Under the pieces are notes generated by a model. That model was not told the origin of the DNA. It saw nothing but the letters and a program-made list of their open reading frames with translations, and ran no database searches. Positions 56,066-64,000 of a stretch of DNA of 64,000 nucleotides are shown here, piece after piece; the first letter of the stretch is position 1, and each line of letters starts with the position of its first letter. The position numbers were made by a program, and so were the translations under genes. Origin of the DNA: Adiantum capillus-veneris (taxonomy: Eukaryota > Streptophyta > Polypodiopsida > Polypodiales > Pteridaceae); NCBI GenBank assembly GCA_014529385.2, contig CM043967.1, positions 81,416,278 to 81,480,277 on the forward strand, in the 5' to 3' direction.

Positions 56066-58351
56066 TCAACTAATTAGTCTTCCTTGAATGATGACCTTAT
56101 TTATTAAGAAGAACAAAGCCTGGTGATCCACATAGAAGTGAAACATTTTCCCTACTAAATAGTGTGTGAATTTTATGGCGCAAAATACCATTCCCAGTGA
56201 CTCTCTTTTAGTGGCAGAATAGCCTTGTTCAGTTGTGCTAAACCTGCAAGTGGCACAGTAGACTGGGCAGTCTATCCTGCCATCAACCTGGGCCATTATA
56301 GCCCCCATTGCCATTCCAGATGCATCAATATGCACATGAAAAATTACCTCCGAGTTTGCTTGGTAAAGAACTAGCTTTTTGCTATTTGCATCCTTCAAAC
56401 ATTAGAAACTTTGTTCATGTTCTTCAGTTGAGATAAATTTATTCCCCTTCTTGGTCAATTCATACAGAGGTAATGCTTTGGCTGTAAACGAATGAATAAA
56501 CCTCTTGTAAAAATTGATATATCCGAGGAAGGAGCTCAACTTAAACACAGTTGTTGGAGCTCTAGCTTGCTGAACACCCTTTAGTTTATCACTGGCCATC
56601 TCAATTCCATTTCTGGACACAATGTGTCCCAAAATCTGACCTTTTCACACCATGAATAATGACTTGAAGGGCACCTTTCAAGTACCATTTCCAAGAAGAA
56701 TAATTGCATCTCTTCAATGGAGAAAATGGTAAAGTCATCCACAAATATGGCCAAAAACTTACGTAGGAATTCACTGAATATTTCCATCATGCATCTTTGA
56801 AAAGTGGATGGAGCATTATACAATCCAAACGACATCACCAGTTACAAAAATGCTCCCCATTCAGTGATGAAGGAAATCTTGGCCCTGTCCTTAGGTGCAA
56901 TCTTCAGTTGATTGTAGCCACTATATCCATCCATGAAACGATACATCTTGTGGCCTGCCATCTCGTCTAGCATCATGTCTGTGAAGGGCCATGGAAAAGG
57001 CTCCTTTATGATTTGGGCATTGAGCTTCTTGTAATCCACACACACCCTGAGCTTTGCATTCTTCTTTGGGACTACCACTATAGGGAATAACCAGTCATTG
57101 TTTGCTACCTTTGTTATGAATCCTACGTTTAGAAGATTGTATATCTCGTCTTTGACCTTCTTGGCAAAATTAGAATTCATTTTCTACCTCTGTAATCTGA
57201 TTAGTCTAGCATCAAGTTTCAACGGTATCCTATGCTGACATACTTCTGGATCTACACCTTTTAGATTCGTATGTTTCCAGGAAAAGACATCCTTAAATTT
57301 ATAAAATAGTTCCTTTGCCTTCTCTTTGATCTCTGGTTTCAGATGCTTGTTAATTTTGATCATTCTAGGGTTTTCTTCTAAACTATAATTCCACTCTTCT
57401 ACCTCTTGATCCTCTAGAAGCAACCAATTTGGGCTATATCCCTTTCTTTTAGCTATCAACTCATCCTCTTTCTCACTTTGAATACCAGCAGCATAGTCAT
57501 TGAAAGGATTGCCTACATCCAATAGGTCATTCTAAATTTTTTTCTCCTTAATAATAATGCTCCCTTCATTCCGAATTTCCTCCCCCACTGGTCTGAAATT
57601 GAACTTGTCTGGTACAAGTTTGGTACTGGCTGTTCTGGTGGCCTGTCATCTAGCTAGACTGAAGTGGTCTCTCTCCAAAATTCATTTTAGTAAATTTCTC
57701 TGGATACTATCTCCTTTGTATCTCGGCCTTCTGCTTGTCCATTATCACAGCACTCAGATCTATCTTTGTTAACGAAAAACTATTCATAGAAGCAATCATT
57801 TTTTTGATTTTCTTTGTTCCATACTTCTTACATAATTCTTTAGGCCTTAAATCTTTCTTCCAATTTCTTGTATTGTCAGTTTTGATTTGAATTCTTTTGT
57901 TGGGCCCTTCAATGGTTAATGTCTTATTTGCATAATCATGAATGGGACTAGTAGTTATGAGCCATGGTCTACCCAAAGGTATTCCATATGCTCCTTGCAC
58001 ATCCAAGACTAAGAATCTTGTTTTAAAATTTTCCTTTCCTGCTCTTATATGAAGATTTTCAATTAGGCCAGAAGCCTGAACGAATGGATCCTTTTCCTGG
58101 TCCCTCTTCACTGTAGTGTTTCCAACTTTAGTCAAGGCTAATCTTTCTTGCTGTACCTCATTCAATAGACTCTCTCCACTGCAGCAATCATGGATTCATT
58201 TGATCCACATGCTGCCTTCTCAGCTTGGTATTCCGGCATATCTAAAGACTTGGACAATAGCATCTAAATTGTTTTGGCCTAAGAAAATTTTGGTTGTTTT
58301 GGCAGCTTCTTGGCAAGCTTTTTAGTGATTTTGACTGCCATCTCACTATAT
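56066..58351 (-). pseudogene. Gypsy-4: gypsy protease, RT and RNase H
   Basis: Read leftward: a fragment to the right of 58165 is cut at 58351 by Copia-C. The protease C-terminus shows IPLGRPWLITT (58165-57707). RT begins VCQHRIPLKLD, then LFPIVVVPKKNAKLRVCVDYKKLN, FMDGYSGYNQLKI and MSFGLYNAPSTFQRCMMEIF with the active site LAIFVDDFTIFS. FLGYINFYKRFIHSF is the connection. RNase H has Asp of VHIDASGMA, Glu of ATKRESLGM and Asp of FYVDHQALF, then breaks near 56075. Stops at 57181-57183 and 56839-56841 and a frameshift near 56640 disable it. No integrase follows; the Gypsy-3 LTR abuts. Confidence 0.87.
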
Positions 58352-58675
58352 TGTTGTAAAGAAAGAGGATGCAAGAGAGATACACAAGACAAGCACAAAG
58401 CACAAAGAGATGGAAAGCTTCTTCTTCTTCTCATAGAAAAGAGAGTACACAATGACTTAGTGCTAAAGCTGAAAAGTAGCACATATGTACATGCGGTCAC
58501 TAAGTGTGAACTCGCTAGAAGCGTACTAGGCTGGCACTATAAGTGTAGTCCAGCTGTAGAATCACTGGCAGAGATCCTCCGTGTCGGTCACCTAACGCGC
58601 CAGTGATTAAATGCCGTAAGCGGCCAAGACCCGTAGTGGATGCCAGCTCAAGATGTAGAGCTCGACATCTTAACA
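58352..58675 (-). repeat. Copia-C 3' LTR
   Basis: On the minus strand TGTTAAGATGTCG...TTTACAACA, 324 bp. The opposite LTR is not in the window, so identity cannot be measured. Confidence 0.85.
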
Positions 58676-58689
58676 CTCCTCCTTGAGCT

Positions 58690-59868
58690 CTGCATGTCGC
58701 AAAGTCCAAGCATAGTCCGGAAACGTTGAAGCTTCTCAGCTTCGAGGGCCTTGGTAAAGATATCCGCTATCTGCTCCTCTGTGCTGACGTAGACCAAGTC
58801 GATGTCGCCGGCCAACACTCACTCTCGAACGTAGTGGTAATGGACCTCTATGTGCTTGGTCATGGCATGGAACACTGGGTTCCTAGCCAACTGCATGCTG
58901 CTGAGGTTGTCACAATGGATGACAATCTTCTGGTCCACCTGCACTCCCAAGTCCTCAAGTAATGTGCGTAGCCAAGTTACCTCGCACACTGCAATTGCTG
59001 CACCTCTGTACTCGGCCTCTCTACTCGATAAAGCAACCGTAGGCTGCTTTTTGTTGCTCCAAGTAACAACAACACTCCCAAAAGAGAACATGAAGCCACT
59101 CCTATACCCATACAATGCTAATGGCGCATCTACTGCATAGAACAATGCGTAGGCAAGAGTCCCTTGCACATACCGAAGTGTGCGTCGTACTCCATCCAAA
59201 TGTGGCTTCCTCAGAAGCTGCATGAACTGACTCTCCAAGCCTACTGTGTAGCTCAAGTCTGGCCTCGTGATAGTCAAGTAGATTAGACTACCCACAATCT
59301 TCCTGTACATCTTGACATCCTCAACAACATCACTCTTCTCTACACTCAACTTTGCATTCACATCCAAGGGAATAGAAATTGGCTTACAATCAGCCATACC
59401 ATACTTTGACAACATGTCCAAAGCATACTGTCTCTGTGACATCCATACACCCTCTGGAGTCCTGATCACCTCAACGCCAAGAAAGTAGCGCAACTCGCCC
59501 AAATATTTCATTTCAAACTCCTGTTTAAGAAGACCCTTTACATGATCAATCTCCATAGCATTTTCACCCACAATAATAAGGTCATCTACATATATGGTAA
59601 TGACCACAATCCCCACATCACTCTCACGTACATAGAGTGAATGATCAACATGAGCTCTCCTAAACCCAATACTAACAAGATACTTGGCAATCCTGTCATA
59701 CCATGCTATACAGCCCTGCTTCAAACCATACAAAGCTTTGAGAAGTCTGCATACATAATCTGGGTAACCTGGATCGACATAACCAGGTGGCTGATCCATA
59801 TACACTTCCTCTTGCAACTCACCATTCAAGAAGGCATTCTTTACATCCATTTGATGCATAATCCATCC
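58690..59868 (-). pseudogene. Copia-C RT (C-terminal) and RNase H
   Basis: Starts HQMDVKNAFLNGELQEEVYMDQ, then LYGLKQGCIAWYDRI and the active site ITIYVDDLIIV, LRYFLGVEVIRTPEG and the connection GSLIYLTITRPDLSY. In RNase H the region of the first catalytic Asp is deleted (ALYGYRSGFMFSFGS joins text normally about 12-14 residues apart). The Glu of SSREAEYRGAA and Asp of IHCDNLSSM remain, followed by TKHIEVHYHYVRE and a stop near 58818 before the terminal IADIFTKAL. Catalysis by RNase H is excluded by the deletion. Confidence 0.9.
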
Positions 59869-61037
59869 TCAAGATGCAGCCACTGCTATGACAGCTCTCA
59901 CAGTCGTCATCTTTGCCACTGGAGCAAAGGTCTCCTCATAGTCTATGCCATACGTCTGTGCATAACCCTTTGCGACCAGCCTTGCCTTGTGACGCTCAAT
60001 GTTACCATCAGCCTTATGCTTGGTTTTATACACCCATTTACAGCCAATAGCTTTCTTGACACTTGGCAATGGCACCAACTCCCATGTGTTGTTTGCTTCC
60101 AATGTAGCCATCTCTTCATTCATTGCATCATCCCAATGCACATTTCCAACTGCATCCTCAAAACATGTGGGCTCCACATCCTGTATCACCTTAGCCATGT
60201 AGGCTTGGTGATGCACTAGATACCCATCATAAGTCAATTTCTGAACTGGATTTCTGACTTTGTTAGACCTGCGCGGTCCTGGGTCACTCCTTTGCCCTCT
60301 AGCATCTTCTTGTACTTTCCTTACACCAGGTGTCCTGACAGCCGGAATTCCAAATTCCTCATCAAGACTTTGTTCAGAACCATCTGAATCCATGTCTATA
60401 TGTGAAAACCGTGATGTTGCATCAGCCATAAAGGGAGGTTCATCAACCTTTTCCGTTTCTTTTCGTGATACATTCCCTGTACCTGCTGGTGGAGTAACCT
60501 GCGTACGTAGTCTACCATTCCATGGCTTCTCAACAGAGCCACGAGAAGAGGACTCTTGTGGTCCACTCAAAACCTGTGTTTGTGGCCTCACATTTTGTAG
60601 AACCACATTATCTTTTACATCAGCCCCAATAGTGCCATGTGCATTACTGTACCAGTTGCTCATCTCATCAAAGACTACATCTCTGCTCACTTGTAATTCT
60701 CGTGTAGTAGGATTGTAGCACTTGTACCCCTTTTGTTCAAGGGAATATCCCACAAGAATACATTTCTCTGATTTAGGATCCAATTTCCTACGCAAATCAT
60801 CTGGTACATGCACGTAAGCTATGCAGCCAAACACTTTCAAGTGTGTCAAATTAGGCTTTGTACTTGTAAACTTTCCTCAGGCGTTACATCATGCACCGCA
60901 GCTGTAGGTGTCCTGTTCATAATGTACACAGCTGTATTTACAGCTTCAGCCCAGAAATGATGAGGCATGCTCTTCTCATTCATCAATGCACGTGCAACCT
61001 CTGCAATGTGCCTGTTTTTCCTTTCTGCGACCCCATT
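59869..61037 (-). pseudogene. Copia-C integrase C-terminus and RT N-terminus
   Basis: After a TAG replacing Gln just before the NGVAERKNR catalytic Glu motif, the frame goes on through AEAVNTAVYIMNRTP and is shifted by a one-base deletion near 60880. From 60849 it reads HLKVFGCIAYVHVPDDLRRK, GYSLEQKGYKCYNP, SRDVVFDE, an acidic/Pro-rich hinge, then RT CKWVYKTKHKADG and HKARLVAKGYAQTYGIDY, ending at TGA 59869-59871. Text is otherwise well preserved, suggesting moderate age. Confidence 0.9.
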
Positions 61038-62246
61038 CTACTGTGGAGTATATCTGCATGTAAACTGTCTGCGTATACCATGCATTCGCAAAAAATCTGA
61101 AAAATCATTGGAGAAGTACTCTCCCCCTCCATCTGACCTCAATGTCTTGATTTGCATATCTGTCTCCTTCTCAATCATGACTTTGAAGTCCTGAAAGTGA
61201 CCAAACACTTCACTTTTGTTACGCATGAAGTAGACCCATACTTTCCTTGTATGGTCATCAATGAAAGAGACATAATACCCGCAACCATGTATACTTGCAG
61301 TATTGGTTGGACCCCAAATATCTGTGTGCACCACGTCAAGTGGCTTTTTACATACATTGCGCTCATGTGGAAATGATCCCTTTGACTGTTTTCCAAACTG
61401 GCATGCTGCACACACTTTATGCATACCATCCACCTTGAATTTGGGCAAACCTTTTACAATCTGTTTTGATTGCATGCTGCGCAATCTCTGCTCATTGACA
61501 TGGACAATGCATTTGTGCCAAATGTCAACATCAGCCACAACACCTGTGCCCTGTGCAAATAATGCAGCTTTTATCTCAGGCATGTCTACATTCAGCGTAA
61601 ACATTCTGCCCACACATTTGCCCTCTGTGATCAGCTTACAGCCATTCTGAAAATCTTCTACATAACAGCCATTTGGATTGAAGCGAACCTGCAAACCCTG
61701 CTCAACCATTTGTCCCACAGAAACAAGATTCTTTGTAATGTTTGGGACATGAAGTACATCTGCTAAGTACTTTGATTTCCCACTCTTCGTATTTAGAGGT
61801 ATGTCCCCTACATGAGCAATGGGGTGAGCTGTGTCATCTCCTGTCTGCACATAGCCTGACACATCTGGTTTGCGCATATCTCTAAACCACTCTCCACGAG
61901 ACGTCATGTGATTAGAGGCACCTGAATTCACATACCAAACATCATCTTGGGTGGAATTCTCTGCAGTCATTGTATTCATTACATGCTTCATAACAAACAT
62001 GCGCTCGTTTTTGCTATCATCTGCATCTCTGCTAGTAGATGCATAGTTGCTCTGTTCTCTCTTTCCACTTGCTTTTCCCTTTGGACAGTCACGTGACAAG
62101 TGACCTCTTTCACCACAAGTCCAACATTCTCTGCTATCTGCAGTATGTTGCTGCCTGCTTGATCCTGCACCACGAACTCTTTGACTCCCCCTGCCTTGAG
62201 ACTGGTTTCCCCTGCCACCTGTATTGTTTTGATTTGATTGACCTTC
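61038..62246 (-). pseudogene. Copia-C zinc knuckle, protease, pre-integrase and integrase core
   Basis: Same frame as gag. The knuckle is CWTCGERGHLSRDC. The protease site reads VWYVNSGASNHMT: the family's catalytic Asp (WxxDSGA) is Asn, which would abolish proteolysis. Pre-integrase text IWHKCIVHVNEQRLRSMQ and the zinc motif CAACQFGKQSKGSF follow, then integrase with Asp of VVHTDIWGP and Asp of RSDGGGEYF. The polyprotein would be cut by the protease, so the Asn substitution alone is disabling. Confidence 0.9.
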
Positions 62247-62954
62247 TTAAAATTGGCCCTTGCAACCACTTGGGCCTCGACCACGACCTCTACCTCTACC
62301 TCTGTTGGAGTTAGAATAGAAGGCCTGTTCAGAATTATTTCTGCCATGAGAAGAAGATGTGTCAAGGTTCTTCTCCTCAAGAATAAGCATAGAAATCAAA
62401 TCTTGGAACACGGGGATGTCGTCTCTTGTATTCATGGAAGACCTGAAATGTACATACTCATCTCCTAGACCATCCAAGCATGCACGGACAATGTCATCGT
62501 CTTCCACTGAGACTTTAATAGATCCAAGAGCCTCAATGATACTCTTGATATTCAAGGCATAATCGTTGATTGAGAGGTTGTTCCTCTTAACCTGATTTAG
62601 CTCCGACTTTAGTTGAAGCTTCCTGGCCTTGGTGTTCACCTCGAAAACTCTGCCTAAGTTTTTCCATGCAATGGCGGGGGTTTCAGCATCCTGTAGATAG
62701 CCCATCATGCCATCTGTGATGCTCATAGAAAGCCAATACATCACTTTGCTCTGGCCTTGTTGCCAGTCCCTCAAAGCTTTCCTTTGTTCTGTTTCAGCAT
62801 TTGCCTCGGGAATCTCTGGTTCCTTTTCATTGTCTCCTTCTACATAGTCCCAATAACCTTTTCCTTTTAGGAAATTTGTTATTCTGAACTTCCATGCAGG
62901 GTAGTTATTTTTCTCAAGATTCTCAGTAACAATCTGACTGAAACCGTCAGACAT
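62247..62954 (-). pseudogene. Copia-C gag
   Basis: ATG at 62954. Typical copia gag (UBN2 type): ENLEKNNYPAWKFRITNFLKG, ALRDWQQGQSKVMYWLSMSI, AWKNLGRVFEVNTKARKLQL, CLDGLGDEYVHFRSSM, then an RGRGRGRGRG RNA-binding tract. 235 codons to a TAA (62247-62249), beyond which the same frame continues into the zinc knuckle; the stop is one of the element's lesions. Confidence 0.9.
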
Positions 62955-63056
62955 CTTGAAGCACTATAACAAAATAGTTGCAATCTGCAAAAACCTCACT
63001 ACAAGAGGCTATTCATATTAGCGACGCTCACACAGCGACGCTCAAAAAAAAAATTC

Positions 63057-63118
63057 CCGGCGTCGCTATGAGCGTCGCAAATTTACAAAGAAATTTGCGA
63101 CGCTCATAGCGACACCGG
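63057..63118. repeat. 28-bp inverted repeat with 6-base loop in the CACTA subterminal region
   Basis: Arms 63057-63084 and 63091-63118 are reverse complements with one mismatch, sharing the GCGTCGCTATGAGCGTCGC core. The GCGACGCTCA decamer also occurs twice just upstream (63021 and 63035). Confidence 0.9.
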
Positions 63119-63141
63119 CTGGGGTAAAAAAATAACCGAGC

Positions 63142-63182
63142 GCGCCCAAAAACTCAGATCTCAGATCTGAGTTTTTTGGCGC
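63142..63182. repeat. About 20-bp near-perfect palindrome
   Basis: Arms centred on AACTCAGATCT/AGATCTGAGTT with a one-base centre; outer GCGCC bases also pair with one mismatch. Confidence 0.85.
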
Positions 63183-63208
63183 CCTCAAGCAAGGAGCAGG
63201 TAACGCTC

Positions 63209-63212
63209 TCCC

Positions 63213-63258
<46 letters not shown>

Positions 63259-63660
63259 CTCCACACACACACACACACACACACACGAGGAGAGGAAGGA
63301 GAGACAGGTATGCTCCTTCCCTCTCCTCATTCTCATGTTCCCTTCCCCGCTTTCTCTCTCCCTCTCTCTCTCTCTCTCACACACACATACACACACACAT
63401 AGTGTTTTTGAGAGAGAGAGAGAGAGAGAGTACAAACAAAAACAAAAACGCACACACACATACATAAACAAAGAATGCACACACACATTGAGAGAGAAAA
63501 AGAGAGAGAGAGCATGCATAAACAAAAAACGCACGCATTGAGAGAGGAAATGAGAGAGAACATGCATAAACAAAAAACGCACACATTGAGAGAGGAAAAG
63601 AGAGACAAAACATGCATACGATCCAAAAAAACGCACACACATTGAGAGAGAAAGAGAGAG
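63209..63660. repeat. Cluster of CT, CA and AG microsatellites
   Basis: CT run about 63213-63254, CA run 63262-63287, CT/CA 63355-63390, AG run 63409-63431, then spaced ACGCACACATTGAGAGAG phrases. Long Ser/Leu or His/Thr ORFs here are by-products of the repeats. Confidence 0.85.
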
Positions 63661-64000
63661 AAACTAATTTAACGTCGTAGGAAACTAATTAAAATTAAAA
63701 GACCTAAAGATCTAGCAGACGAGGAGTTGAACTCAAGACCTATTATTCAAGAGGGAAATGGCATAATCAATCTATCATACTTGGCATGGGTGATAGAAAG
63801 GTTATACCATTTATCTCTTTTTATTGGCACACACATCCACACACGCGTACACACACAAGAAGAAGAGAGTTATAACGTCGTAGGAAACTATCTTAAAAGA
63901 CGTTAAAGATTAGGTTATATGTAGACTTACATTAAATTAGATTTAGGTTTATTTTTAACTAGATTTACGTTTATTTAAGCTAGATTTAGATTTACGTTAT
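63661..64000. other. Unassigned AT-rich DNA
   Basis: Nothing recognised. The phrase AACGTCGTAGGAAACTA occurs at about 63671 and 63873, and the last 80 bases repeat variants of TTTAGGTTTA/TAGATTTA. Confidence 0.4.

Larger units (their letters stand above)
58352..62996 (-). mobile_element. Copia-C: Ty1/copia retrotransposon, 5' end cut by a CACTA element
   Basis: Reads leftward. The 3' LTR is 58352-58675 (324 bp), preceded by the purine tract AAGGAGGAG. The coding region runs in copia order from gag at 62954. Its leader is interrupted at 62997 by a CACTA terminus, so the primer site and 5' LTR must lie beyond the window if they survive. Lesions: TAA 62247-62249, TAG 61038-61040, one-base deletion near 60880, TGA 59869-59871, a stop near 58818, and an internal deletion in RNase H. 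Inserted into Gypsy-4 protease/gag sequence. Confidence 0.9.
62997..64000 (+). mobile_element. Terminus of a CACTA (En/Spm) DNA transposon, continuing beyond the window
   Basis: Starts CACTACAAGAGGCTATTCAT, matching the CACTACAAGA... ends of many plant CACTA elements, and goes on with GCGACGCTCA repeats typical of subterminal regions. Bases before it are CCT; the matching duplication is outside the window. Two strong inverted repeats (63057-63118, 63142-63182) and CT/CA/AG microsatellites follow. No transposase is visible before the window ends. It sits in the Copia-C leader and so is younger than Copia-C. Confidence 0.75.

Overview
The window is nuclear DNA of a repeat-rich plant. Ty1/copia and Ty3/gypsy retrotransposons, plant-type hAT (DUF659), PIF/Harbinger and CACTA (TNP2) transposase remains, initiator-Met and Asp tRNA primer sites and long AG/CT microsatellites all point that way. 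No intact host gene was found, and the species cannot be told from the sequence. Nearly all coding sequence is broken transposon sequence. The most useful information is the order in which elements inserted into one another, because four sites keep target duplications or matching empty sites.

Left flank, 1-9100: a RING-type pseudogene (+) converges on a hAT transposase pseudogene (-). After about 3.7 kb of unrecognised DNA come a chromodomain-type gypsy integrase end with its 3' LTR, a CACTA TNP2 fragment and an LTR scrap.

Central nest, 9103-43748: a Myb/SANT-like pseudogene (+) is split at 9667/43594 by Gypsy-1 (9668-43588, +, tRNA-Asp primer site, target duplication GGCAG/GGAAG). Gypsy-1 was entered by Copia-A (11156-31473, -). 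Copia-A carries a probable solo LTR (12472-13452), Gypsy-2 (16168-23392, -, duplication CTTGC) and a TTAA-flanked DNA element with CACTAG ends (24175-30936) in its 5' LTR. The DNA element was itself entered by Copia-B (24223-29661, +, duplication CATTT, 143-bp LTRs differing at 2 positions). A gene-less TRIM-like element (31882-33706) also sits in Gypsy-1. The rest of Gypsy-1 holds RT, RNase H and integrase, then unexpectedly a retropepsin-like segment, a 2-kb AT-rich spacer and a decayed coiled-coil ORF before the 3' LTR.

Right flank, 43750-64000: a degenerate repeat array (44090-44559 and 49480-50060) is split by a 4.9-kb block with a second CACTAG end, a 153-bp foldback, a LINE-like tail and a Gypsy-2-family LTR piece. 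A dead PIF/Harbinger transposase (-) follows; with the insertions subtracted it lies about 1.4 kb from the Myb-like pseudogene and converges on it, as in a two-gene PIF/Harbinger element. Next are a gypsy gag with its LTR (Gypsy-3, 53725-56060), a gypsy pol (Gypsy-4, 56066-58351), and Copia-C (58352-62996, -) inserted in Gypsy-4. A CACTA terminus at 62997 interrupts the Copia-C leader and runs off the window.

All coordinates of decayed elements are by-eye estimates. Lesions were read directly from the sequence; family assignments rest on motif recognition without a database search.
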